64,000 bases of DNA from Nemertoderma westbladi (lineage: Eukaryota; Xenacoelomorpha; Nemertodermatida; Nemertodermatidae): the NCBI GenBank assembly GCA_032718475.1, contig JAUCBJ010000166.1:1-64000 (forward strand). Reading direction: 5' to 3'. The first letter of the stretch is position 1; each line of letters begins with the position of its first letter. This document shows, in pieces, positions 11,240-22,784 of this stretch. A program made the position numbers and the translations under genes. Under the pieces are notes generated by a model. The model did no database searches, was not told where the DNA came from, and was given only the letters and a program-made list of their open reading frames with translations.

Positions 11240-12024
11240 TGGACTACCTGGACGTGCCGGGGTACTCCACTCGGATATAGTGGACTACCCGGACGTCCCG
11301 GGGTACTCTACCCGGATATAGTGGACTACCCGGACGTCCCGGGGTACTCTACCCGGATATAGTGGACTACCCGGACGTCCCGGGGTACTCCACCCGGATA
11401 TAGTGGACTACCCGGACGCCCCGGGATACTCCACCCGGATATAGTGGACTACCCGGACGTCCCGGGGTACTCCACCCGGATGTAGTGGACTGCCCGGACG
11501 TCCCGGGGTACTCCACCTGGATATAGTGGACTACCCGGACATCCCGGGTTAATCCACCCGGATATAGTGGACTACCCGGACGTCCAGGGGTACTCCACCC
11601 GGATATAGTGGACTACCCGGACGTCCCGGGGTAGTCCACCCGGATATAGTGGACTACCCGGACGTCCCGGGGTACTCCACCTGGATATAGTGGACTACCC
11701 GGACGTCCCGGGGTAATCCACCCGGACATAGTGGACTACCCGGACGTCACGGGGTACTCCACCTGGATATAGTGGACTACCATGACGTCCCGGGGTACTC
11801 CACCCGGATATAGTGGACTACCAGGACGTCCCGGGGTACTCCACCCGGATATAGTGGACTACCAGGATGTCCCGGGGTACTCCACCCGGACATAGTGGAC
11901 TACCGAGACGTCCCGGGGTACTCCACCCGGATATAGTGGACTACCAGGACGTCCCGGGGTACTCCACCCGGATATAGTGGACTACCCGGACGTCCCGGGG
12001 TACTCCACACCCGGGTATAGTTGG
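11199..12024 (+). repeat. 41-bp minisatellite, about 20 units, containing the iGluR stop codon
   Basis: Unit contains GGACGTCCCGGGGTACTCCA followed by CCCGGATATAG. It is GC-rich against an AT-rich background, with scattered substitutions between units. The first unit is coding (end of the receptor); the others follow the stop and would be 3' UTR if transcribed. It contains repeated CCCGGG and ACGT sites. The last unit is altered and grades into unique sequence. Confidence 0.95.
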
Positions 12025-12370
12025 ATGTACGGATCTTTCGGTTGACTCCACCCAGGCCAGAGTTCCCAGAGGGTCCTCCGAATATATTTAAGGGTCCACA
12101 TTCACAATTCAATAGTTATGTACTCGTTAAATAATCAGATATAATTAATTATTCCTGTTAAAATACATCGAACTGTCTGTATAATAATTAACTAGTTATT
12201 CACAGGGAAAACAAATAGGTTTTTTACCCGCCAAACCCGAGATTAATAATGTGCCGATTGAGTGTTACCGGTAGTGAGCGTGGAGGATAATTATATATTG
12301 ACGTGTCTTAAGGGTAAACAACTATTTGTTTTTATGTAACTAATAATTTTATTCCACAAAATTGCATTTT

Positions 12371-13004
12371 CAACTCCCTTTTTTCCCTTGTCACCTCCCT
12401 TTATTTCCTTGTCACGTCACCTCCCTTTATTCCCTTGTCCTCTCCCTTTATTCCCTTGTCAACCCCCTTTATTCCATTGTCACCTCCCTTTATTCCCTTG
12501 TCACCCCCATTTATTCCCTTGTCAACCCCCTTTATTCCCTTGTCACCTCCCTTTATTCCCTTGTCAACCCCCTTTATTCCATTGTCACCTCCCTTTATTC
12601 CCTTGTCACCCCCATTTATTCCCTTGTCAACCCCCTTTATTCCCTTGTCAACCCCCTTTATTCCCTTGTCACCTCCCTTTATTCCCTTGTCAACCCCCTT
12701 TATTCCATTGTCACCCCCCTTTATTCCCTTGTCAACCCCCTTTATTCCATTGTCACCTCCCTTTATTCCCTTGTCACTTCCCTTTATTCCCTTGTCACCC
12801 CAATTTATTCCCTTGTCAACCCCCTTTATTCCCTTGTCACCTCCCTTTATTCCCTTGTCACCTACCTTTATTCCGTTGTCACCTCCCTTTATTCCCTTGT
12901 CACCTCCCTTTATTCCCTTGTCACCTACCTTTATTCCCTTGTCACCTTCCTTTATTCCCTTGTCACCTACCTTTATTCCCTTGTCACCTCCCTTTATTCC
13001 CTTG
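12371..13004 (+). repeat. 21-bp minisatellite, about 30 units
   Basis: Unit CCTCCCTTTATTCCCTTGTC plus A. Because 21 is a multiple of three, long frames are open on both strands; their seven-residue repeats show no sign of being a protein. The plus strand is pyrimidine-rich throughout. A 16-base poly(C) follows at 13121-13136. Confidence 0.95.
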
Positions 13005-13372
13005 CTCGCTGTAAACCATTGTACTGGTCGATACAGATTCATTCGCATTTATCTTCCACACAGTTCCTTTCAGTTGCAGCAGTATTAGCCTATTACCGGT
13101 ACCACAGAGAAGGTAAAGGACCCCCCCCCCCCCCCCATTTTTAGGAAAATAACCTGATGTATTTGAAGGTAAAAATCTGAAATTTTTAGAAATAATTTTT
13201 TTTTATTTCCCTTGTCTCTATTTATTTGTAGGCATAAAGTCCAAGCTTTATTCCTGAATTATCGGTTATGGGTTAAGAAGGCAATTTTGTAGAATAAATT
13301 AATTATATTTATTAGAAATCTGTTGGTTTGCTGTTCTCTCTACATTATTCATATTATATACAATATTCATTA

Positions 13373-15468
13373 ATTTGGGGTGTGAGTACAAAACAAAGAC
13401 CCAAGACACTCTGTACAAAACAACCAAAGACCCAAGACACTCTGTACAAAACAACCAAAGACCCAAGACACTCTGTACAAAACAACCAAAGACCCAAGAC
13501 ACTCTGTACAAAACAACCAAAGACCCAAGACACTCTGTACAAAACAACCAAAGACCCAAGACACTCTGTACAAAACAACCAAAGACCCAAGACACTCTGT
13601 ACAAAACAAAGACCAAAGACCCAAGACCCTCTGTACAAAACAACCAAAGACCCAAGACACTCTGTACAAAACAACCAAAGACCCAAGACACTCTGTACAA
13701 AACAAAGACCCAAGACACTCTGTACAAAACAACCAAAGACCCAAGACACTCTGTACAAAACAACCAAAGACCCAAGACACTCTGTACAAAACAAAGACCC
13801 AAGACACTCTGTACAAAACAACCAAAGACCCAAGACACTCTGTACAAAACAACCAAAGACCCAAGACACTCTGTACAAAACAACCAAAGACCCAAGACAC
13901 TCTGTACAAAACAACCAAAGACCCAAGACACTCTGTACAAAACAAAGACCAAAGACCCAAGACCCTCTGTACAAAACAACCAAAGACCCAAGACACTCTG
14001 TACAAAACAACCAAAGACCCAAGACACTCTGTACAAAACAACCAAAGACCTAAGACACTCTGTACAAAACAAAGACCAAAGACCCAAGACCCTCTGTACA
14101 AAACAACCAAAGACCCAAGACACTCTGTACAAAACAAAGACCAAAGACCCAAGACACTCTGTACAAAACAACCAAAGACCCAAGACACTCTGTACAAAAC
14201 AACCAAAGACCCAAGACACTCTGTACAAAACAACCAAAGACCCAAGACACTCTGTACAAAACAACCAAAGACCCAAGACACTCTGTACAAAACAACCAAA
14301 GACCCAAGACACTCTGTACAAAACAACCAAAGACCCAAGACACTCTGTACAAAACAAAGACCAAAGACCCAAGACCCTCTGTACAAAACAACCAAAGACC
14401 CAAGACACTCTGTACAAAACAACCAAAGACCCAAGACACTCTGTACAAAACAAAGACCCAAGACACTCTGTACAAAACAACCAAAGACCCAAGACACTCT
14501 GTACAAAACAACCAAAGACCCAAGACACTCTGTACAAAACAAAGACCCAAGACACTCTGTACAAAACAACCAAAGACCCAAGACACTCTGTACAAAACAA
14601 CCAAAGACCCAAGACACTCTGTACAAAACAACCAAAGACCCAAGACACTCTGTACAAAACAACCAAAGACCCAAGACACTCTGTACAAAACAAAGACCAA
14701 AGACCCAAGACCCTCTGTACAAAACAACCAAAGACCCAAGACACTCTGTACAAAACAACCAAAGACCCAAGACACTCTGTACAAAACAACCAAAGACCCA
14801 AGACACTCTGTACAAAACAAAGACCAAAGACCCAAGACCCTCTGTACAAAACAACCAAAGACCCAAGACACTCTGTACAAAACAACCAAAGACCCAAGAC
14901 ACTCTGTACAAAACAACCAAAGACCCAAGACACTCTGTACAAAACAAAGACCAAAGACCCAAGACCCTCTGTACAAAACAGAGACCAAAGACCCAAGACC
15001 CTCTGTACAAAACAACCAAAGACCCAAGACACTCTGTACAAAACAACCAAAGACCCAAGACACTCTGTACAAAACAAAGACCAAAGACCCAAGACCCTCT
15101 GTACAAAACAAAGACCAAAGACCCAAGACCCTCTGTACAAAACAAAGACCAAAGACCCAAGACCCTCTGTACAAAACAAAGACCAAAGACCCAAGACCCT
15201 CTGTACAAAACAAAGACCCAAGACCCTCTGTACAAAACAAAGACCCAAGACCCTCTGTACAAAACAAAGACCCAAGACCCTCTGTACAAAACAAAGACCC
15301 AAGACCCTCTGTACAAAACAAAGAGGTAAACTCGCTTTAGGCCCCAAAGAGCGTTAGGTCCCATTGCCATTTAAAGAAGCAGGTTACAGAGGCCTGTTGG
15401 GGGAACCAAAACAATTAACGAAAGTTTTGTACAGCTCTTGAGTCTTTGTTTTGTACTCACCCTTAATT
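13373..15468. repeat. 31-bp minisatellite bounded by an inverted repeat
   Basis: The array (about 13390-15324, over 60 units) has the core CCCAAGACACTCTGTACAAA. Units come in three lengths, about 31, 34 and 27 bases, differing in the AACCAA or AAGACCAA linker. The 34-base form carries GACCCTC instead of GACACTC and dominates the right end. The flank at 13373-13416 reappears as its reverse complement at 15429-15468 (GTGAGTACAAAACAAAGAC). Long open frames on both strands are by-products of the repeat. Confidence 0.9.
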
Positions 15469-15469
15469 T

Positions 15470-17209
15470 GGGTTTCTTCAAGTTAGTATAGAAGCAATAA
15501 TTATTTAAGTATTGTTGTATATATCGACAGACCTGAGACTGGAACGAAACAAACCCCAATAATTAAATTAATAATAAAGTAATGTTATTCGATAACATTT
15601 GTTTTACTTATATCAATAAACCAGAATTCAACTGTTCTGTCCGAATGTATTGAGTTCTACACGAGTGTGAGGTGAGTGTGCTGGGTTTAGCCATCGAATT
15701 AGTTATCACTATTTTAGGTCGGATCTTGTTATATCCTATCACGGTATATTGGAAGATATTATGATAATTGGAGTTCCAGAGATCCTTAAAAATGTTACTT
15801 TCACTCACTAACATAAACACTAATCATCTTTCTTTCAGCTAACATAAATAACAACTATCGATTCATATCGATACATTGTTAGCCCTTATTCAGTAATTCA
15901 GTCGGGTTATGAAAAAACGAGTGCGGAAAATATGCATTGGCACGAACAATAATATGTTTGCTCAATGTTAAATTATAAATTTATGGAAAGGAGCAGCTAA
16001 CAGTGGCACTTTATTATAACCAAATCAATAAATCAATGTCAATGGAACTTGTAACAGTTTTATTTTTGCGAGTAATCTTATTTGCGTAAATTTTCCCTTT
16101 TTGAGGATTATGAATTTCCTATCTGCCCAACGATTGATTGCGTTGATTTGATATAAAATAATAATTATTTTTAATACAAATGGGAAATTGTACGATTGAG
16201 TCATCGTATTAGGTAGATAATCTTTGTTACAATTTGTATTTTTTATATAAAGAGTGGCACGTTTTTGCTGACCCTAAGGCGCGCTCCTCGTCGGCATTAA
16301 GGATAATCGCAGTGGCTAAACGGCATCCATAATAATAATTAATTCGAGAGAATTGTGAAAAATAGTTAAATATTAACAATACATTTTGAGACTAGACATA
16401 ATTTATATGTATTAATACGAATAGTGTGATGGTAATAATAAAGTCAGGAAGACAAAATGAGAAAGTAATTAGAGCAATAATGTTGTAATAGACCTATATT
16501 ATAAGACCACCGTGATGTAACTGCTATAGGCAGTGTTATATAGCCAGTTACTTTAAGTGCTAATAATAGTTTAGTTAACATTGCGAGTTGACTATCAACT
16601 ATAATGTTTGTTGCTAAGCAACACTTGGTTTCCATTGGCAGGTTATTAAGACATTGCTTCTGGAGGCCAATTCAGTTGTTTCAACAAACCACCTGAAATG
16701 TAATTGAAATATCGTAAAATAAAGTGAATGAATAATCATTTTATTTATACTAAACTAATTAAATATATAACTAATTTATTTATCTATGGTATAATACTCA
16801 TAATAGGCATTTCTAATTTATAAATATGTACTGTACTGTAATTATAAATTTTTAAACAACTTCTATAATAATTTGACGTTATTGCAATTGATATAACTGA
16901 TCCCACCTCTTTTATCAGTATTTAGTACTACAGATACGGGTTACTATCAGCCCCACTCCTAAATTTACAGACTGATATTATTATAACATTACGACACTTT
17001 TACTTGGATTTTTGTGTGATTTTGGTTTAGGAATGTTTCGCCAGATCCGAATCATAATAAATAAATAATATAATTAAAATTTCGGCACTCTGTAATCCCA
17101 GAAGTCCAGACGTTTTTTCGACAGTGTTTTTCATTCGTTTACCAATTTAAATTTTAAGGTGATTCCGAATTTTAAATCAGTTTTTCGATAAGTTATTTTT
17201 GAGTTATGG
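15470..17209. other. Intergenic, one dispersed repeat
   Basis: AT-rich. About 15976-16098 (starting GGAAAGGAGCAGC) is repeated in diverged form at about 30707-30833. No gene recognised. Confidence 0.5.
15976..16098 (+). repeat. Dispersed repeat, copy 1
   Basis: It shares GGAAAGGAGCAGC, CAGTGGCAC, TAACAGTTTTATTTTTG-like and TTATTTGCGT blocks in the same order with 30707-30833. The family is unrecognised. Confidence 0.65.
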
Positions 17210-17895
17210 CAACATTTGTAATTTTCACCCAGAATTTTGTAATTTTGGTGCAGCACTACTTTTGATTCCAAAAAACACCATCAAACACCCAACAAATTCG
17301 AAATATTTTACTCAGTTATAATCACGTGATTGCTTTTTGGGGACATCTTCTCTATATACTCTTTAACTACTCAACGATTTTCGATCTGTTTGATGAATTA
17401 TGTAGAGAAACATTGCGCACAAAACATGATTTGATATATTTTTGAATTTTTGTTTCAAAAAAAGTTATGGCAATATATGTGTGAAAAATAGGTACACTTT
17501 CAAAGTTTTTTGATTTTTGGGTACTTTTAAAACGAAAAATGCAATTCCTTTTTTTAAACAAGATTATTTCTCTACATAATTCTGCAAAGAGAACGAATAT
17601 CGGTTGAGTAGTTAAAAAGTAGATAGAGAAAGTGTCCCAAAAAGGCATCGCGAGAGAAATGACAATAAAAATGACTCGTGATTACATACAACTGACCAAA
17701 CATGCACAAAAAGTGAAGACATTCAATTTTTTCAAAATATTATATTCTTTTATTGTTTTCATACCAATAGGCTAATTTTTAGCGCTGATTCCGAAAATAG
17801 CAAAATATTTCATGTGTTTAATTACCTTTTTTGGTGTCAAAAGTGGTTCCCCAAAATTACAATTTTTAAAATTGTTGGTGAAATTACAACTTGGA
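17210..17895. repeat. Imperfect long foldback (MITE-like)
   Basis: The outer arms pair 17215-17290 with about 17815-17895, and the inner arms pair 17340-17412 with 17568-17640. Shared strings include TTTAACTACTCAAC and GAATTATGTAGAGAAA. Arms have diverged by substitutions and small indels, so the copy is old. No coding content. Confidence 0.65.
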
Positions 17896-17973
17896 GTAAT
17901 AATTTATGCTCCATATATTATTTATATCTATGGTAGATATTTTGCTTGAGGCTTATTCATCGTGTAAATATAT

Positions 17974-18847
17974 CTACGTTCTCACATTAATATATATCTG
18001 TAACGTCCGGTAATACCACCAACCTCTCGGTCTTGCACCGTATCCACCGTATTTATCCAATATATAGTTTCTATGTCCAGACCTCCAACCAACCATTCCG
18101 GCTTCCGTTCTCGGTACTGGGATTGGTGATGGGTCTACCTTCAAATATCTAGACGAGTAATGTAATAGAAAAACATCTAACCTAAACTTAACTCGTCTCA
18201 ATTTTGGCTTAAGGATGGAAATGTTTATCGGCGTTGATGACTGTCTATTAATCATTCAATTTCCTTTGTTCACAATAATACTCAATTGGGTAAAAAAACA
18301 TTAAACTTTGCGGGGTAAAAAGCGCAGTTGTAAAATCTACGTGACACAGAAAACTTCAGATGACAACACTACCGTATAGTATGGTAGGCCTAAACAATAA
18401 TCAAACTGGATCATCAAGCTCTTGACTTTTGTTTATTTTTTTGGTTAGGATACCCCGCCGTTGTAACCATACACATTTCCATTCCACTTCTAGGTTGTTG
18501 GCTGTAGGTATGTAGTCTGCAGTAGTATATTCCTAATTGTTGGGGCTGTAAATCTGAATGAATGTCGCGCAAATGTAATGTTATCTTTGTAAAGACCTAC
18601 ACCACGTTTAGGGATACCACAAATTGTAATTTAAATAATTGTAGAGTAACGTTGTACGGTTACTAACCTAGAAATTGGAGTAACTGGTTTCACTTTTAGC
18701 CCAGGAGCCAAATCGTTGAGGGATTCTCGTTTCTTCAAAGCGTTTGGGAATTCATCTTTGATAAGTTCGCGCCACGGAGTGCATAGGAAACTCCAGTCGT
18801 CGTACCACCGCGTCGCACTTCGAACCTCGTTCCTGACGTAATCTCTC
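17974..18847 (-). CDS. CIMIP1: Ciliary microtubule inner protein 1 homologue (C20orf85), 5' partial
   Basis: Two coding exons on the minus strand, 18847-18668 and 18148-17974, with acceptor CTTAG|G, donor TCTAG|GTTAGT and acceptor CGTCTAG|A. The joined frame gives 117 residues ending at TAG. The first exon reads RWYDDWSFLCTPWRELIKDE and ends KVKPVTPIS; the second continues RYLKVDPSPIPVPRTEAG and MVGWRSG. This order (W..W.FL.TP..ELI, then R/KPVTP..(R/K)Y.KV.PSP.VP.T, then GWRS) is the signature of C20orf85/CIMIP1, a small protein inside ciliary doublet microtubules. The exon encoding the first 20-30 residues, usually with a DEIW motif, was not located upstream. The match is from recall of the human protein. 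Confidence 0.8.
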
Positions 18848-18859
18848 CTAAGTAATTAA

Positions 18860-20250
18860 TGTTTCCATGAATAATATGTTGGTATCGGTTTCGCAATTTT
18901 GAGGCCTGCTCTTATAAATGATTTTATAAGAATACCCTATTATAGCCCTATTATTACAAAAAACACAAACCGTATCAACCTACTTAAAGTATAATAACTT
19001 TTTTTGCGTTCTGAACCCGAGTGTGATAAAAACAAACGAGCATCACCCGCTCCAACAAGTTACAACTTCTAAAAGTATGTTTGTAATTTTATGACTTTCG
19101 TTAAATTTTTGCTGCATGCTTGAAATTTGAAAATTTTTAAAATTAAAAATAATTTTTTATTACATGAGGGAAAAAGTATAATTTTTCACTTTTCTCGAGG
19201 CATTTTATTTACCGAGCGTTTGCGAGGCAAATTTCTAGACATTTTTAGAAAATATTTAATTAAAAAAACGTTCTAGAATAATATAAATCTGTTCTTGAAT
19301 TACTTTCTTTAAATAATAAGAAACATTTACTAGATTACTAATCATACCAAAAACTAGCTATGCGTATGATCAACGTTTTATAAAAGTTCTAGAAAACCTC
19401 AAAATTCGGAAGTACCAGGAACTTATGGACCGGGTCTACCTCATCCACCAGACAGTCTCGTGCTGGGAGCCGAGGGCCGTGGCCCGGGCCGTCCCTGTCC
19501 TGAAACATCCGAGTTCCTTAAGAAGGACGGGCTCCATTCCGCCACCCAAGAGCCCCGATCTCACCGCTTCCTCCTGCTGGGGCTGGCCATCACCATCCAT
19601 AATAATTTACTAAATATTTTAGGCTATAGGATCTTTTAGTTCTTAAAAACATCGATCTATAAAATTAAATTATGCGGTTACATTGAATTTCATGTTTGTT
19701 TTCTTAACAACATGGATTTTACATAGCAACAAGGTAAACCATTATTGGTATCGTCTCCCAAATTTTGTACAGACTATCTTAGTACACAATGACTATCGAT
19801 TGACTAAATTATGTACTTCCACATAAAGTTACCAATTTAGTTTTTTAATTTATTAGTTTTAAAATTTATTTATTTATTTGTCTAATAATTTGTAATTGTT
19901 TATTAAATTAACCATTTTATTACCATTTTGGTTGGTACAATGTAACTTGCATTGGAGTTTATTCTAAATGTTTTTGGAAATTTTGGTGGGAAATTTTATT
20001 GGGTTAAATAATCCGACTGATGCCCAGTAATAAATTTACAGTTGAAAACGAACAAATGGTATGATTCAATTACAATTAATATTACATCACCAGAATCCCC
20101 ATCTTATCCATTTTATGACAAATTTCATTTCATCACTATACTACAACTACTAGGTCGAGCGAACTCGGACAGTGGAAATGAGATCCTTCCAGGCTTCCCG
20201 ATTCTCCATAGTTGTCGCAATTTCGTTTCTCCCAAGTTCAGTATCCCTTT
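18860..20250. other. No gene identified
   Basis: Should contain the missing first exon of the CIMIP1 homologue, but none could be recognised. A GC-richer patch at 19415-19600 is open in more than one frame and is unassigned. The rest is AT-rich. Confidence 0.4.
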
Positions 20251-20259
20251 CAAGTTGAT

Positions 20260-21200
20260 CTATGTTATGGCAGGTCGTCCACGACTACGCTTTCCATGAG
20301 TTGGTTGCCAGAGAAGTAGATCTGGTATGACCTCGTCTTTACTTCGCCAGCAGTGTCCACTGAATCTTAATCTGCGTTCACGGAGGGTGGTTGATACAGG
20401 TGGTATTGTACCATAAAGCTCGGCGTTTGTCATGTGTTGTCTCCAGCTGATGTTTAGGGCTGCCCTTAGTAGTCTTGTGTAGCAACCATCAATTCGTTGT
20501 TCAAGTGATTTAGTCAGTGTCCAGGTCTCACCCCCGTATAAAAATACACTTTCCACTGTGGTTCGAAAGAACTTAGTCTTCAGGTGCCTGGAGAGATCTG
20601 ATTTCCAGATGGTATCCATTTTTGATAGAGCTACCCAAGCCTTTGCTTTCCTAATTTCTATGTCCTTTTTGCTACTCTCTATCCATGACCATCAGCCAAG
20701 GTACTGGAAGTCATCGACCTTCCTTAGTTGATTATTATCAATGGTTGTCAAGTTTCCATCAACATTAAAGGTCATGAATTCGGTCTTGGTAGCATTTATA
20801 TGCAATCCAACCTCCTTAGCAGCCCTCTCCACTTTATTTAGTAGAAGCTGTGCATCTGCTAGCGTATTAGAGAGCAGGGCGATGTCATCCGCAAAGTCGG
20901 TGTCTGTTACTGTAGTTGCCAGATATCTACTACTTCTGCGTTCTTGAAGTGTGAATCCCAGATCTTTGTGGCCGTCCTCATTGCGTAATCCAGCACAATT
21001 ACAAATAGTAATGGTGCTATTGTGTCACCGTGCAGTACGCCAGCCAGGATTGAGAAAAACTCAGTTTCACCATCTGGTGAGAGTAACTCTTAATTCCTAA
21101 TTTCCTAGTAAGACTTAATTCCTTCAATCAGTCTCCGTAGTGCAAGTATCTGAGCTATTGTTGATCTACTTGGTTCATCACTATAAGGTTGGAAATTATC
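20260..21200 (-). pseudogene. Decayed LINE reverse transcriptase
   Basis: In 5'-3' order on the minus strand: ALRRLIEGIK near 21120; GVLHGDTIAPLLFVIVLDYA near 21000; DFADDIALLSNTLADAQLLL near 20900; GLHINATKTEFMTFN near 20800; VDDFQYLG near 20710; then an open stretch (20260-20619) with KFFRTTVESVFLYGGETWTL and LRFSGHCWRS. Several stops and frameshifts and a missing 5' half show a dead copy. The same LINE type left the pieces at 1-720 and 58300. Confidence 0.8.
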
Positions 21201-21680
21201 AGCGGGAGCCACTTTTTGTAAACGTTTGTAGCTAAAGAATCAGAGTAAAAGTACGAATATTGGTTCACCTACTAAGGATAAGGAGGAGGGAGGTGAAACT
21301 GTGTTGAAACTGATGTTTATAACAAATTTCATGCAATCTCATTAAGATTTGTAGAAAGATTTGGGGAGGGGGGGCCGGTCCCTGAATAAGAATAACGACA
21401 CTATATTCCAGGATATTTTGTATGGGGGGGGGGGGGGGGGGGGGGGGTGCCTTTTCCGCGGCTGGTAGAAATTCCTTATTACGATTTATATAAAAATTTG
21501 TGGGCGAGGGGTGGGGGTTGGCACCGGAATAAAGACTCTTTATTCTAGGACATGTTGTAATCAATAGCTATTCACTGTCTTATTTATTTTTATATTATTA
21601 CATATTTATTATATAGCCGCCAAGGTAACCTATTCTCGAAAAACTCACCAACACAATATTTAATAAATCAATATCGGTGG

Positions 21681-21998
21681 GTACTACTGTGTTTTGGGGC
21701 TCAAAACATTAGAAAAAATTTGATGGGAGGTGTGCCCAAAATTTGCACACAACCCCCACCAAATTTTTATGCTAGCTAGTTTTTGTTACTTTTGTCTATT
21801 CAATTTTGTTTTTCTCTAGATCAAATAATTGTTGTTCTAGAACATTTTAAATTAATTAGGTTTTTTGTTGTTTTCCTCGCAAGTTTTTGTTAAAAGTGTT
21901 TGTTTTTGTTTCTTTTATTAAAATGTTCTAGAACATTAACACGAATTGACGAGGGAAGAGAACATTGACGAGGGGTGTGCCCAAAAACACTGTAGTAC
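21681..21998. mobile_element. Small element with inverted ends (candidate MITE)
   Basis: It begins GTACTACTGTGTTTTGGGG and ends with the near reverse complement CCCAAAAACACTGTAGTAC. About 318 bases, no coding frame. GGTGTGCCCAAAA occurs near both ends. No clear target duplication, so the boundaries are tentative. Confidence 0.5.
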
Positions 21999-22784
21999 CG
22001 TATCGATGGGCACATATCAGTACCTGTAACAACATTATGTAGTTTCTACACATTTAATACACAGATACATTTTGTAACTGTTGTATGTACCGGTATTTAC
22101 ATTTCAATTAATTAAAAAAATAATGTTATAGTAAGGAGATGATTGGAAAGTGAACACTATATAGTGTATACCCTCCTCCAATTTGTATACTTGCTAGTAT
22201 TTGATACGCTACTTTGTGTGTAGAAAACCTTATATGGTAGACATTTTGAAAACATATTATTGTTCCAGAAGAAATGTTTTTCTTCCAGAAGATATATTTT
22301 TGTTCCAGAACCTGTAACCTTAACCCTACGTTCGAGGCAATATTCGTTGAATTTTGGTGGGATTTATAACATGTTATAGCCTCACAACTTAGGATTACGG
22401 ATACTTGAAAGATTCAATTTCTCTTTGTGACCCAATTCTGATTTCTACGTGTTTCTGTAACCTTCAAATTAAGGTATACGATCAGACTGATGGATAGTCA
22501 CATTAACTACCATATTAACTACCTAACATAACCAAAATACTACTATTAACCATAGTAACAAAATGCCTTTTATCCAATTTGATTGGGGAACGCAAAAATA
22601 TTTCTAAGACAAAAGATATTTGTAATAGAAAATAAAATATATTCTATAAACAAACTAAAAAGTTTGGGACTAGGTAGTATAAAATATTTTGAAAAGGGCG
22701 TTTGAACACTCCTTATAATAATGATATATGATTATTATTTAGACTGCTCTATATTCAATCACAGTACTGCTGATAACTCTGATA
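21999..22784. other. Upstream region of the thioesterase gene
   Basis: AT-rich. A possible 3' splice site, TTATTATTTAG, lies at about 22741, leaving room for a non-coding first exon upstream. A 24-base poly(G) lies outside this interval, at 21424-21447. Confidence 0.35.

Noticed and set aside
12362-13144. Long overlapping ORFs on both strands (up to 260 codons)
   Set aside because: They result from a 21-bp repeat without stops; seven-residue periodic translations in three frames cannot all be coding and none shows gene features.
13299-15370. ORFs of 682, 666, 660 and 423 codons on both strands
   Set aside because: Produced by the 31/34/27-bp array lacking stops in several frames; no codon structure or splice context supports a protein.
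19425-19613. Possible exon in a GC-richer patch
   Set aside because: Open in several frames but short, without splice consensus or a recognisable protein.
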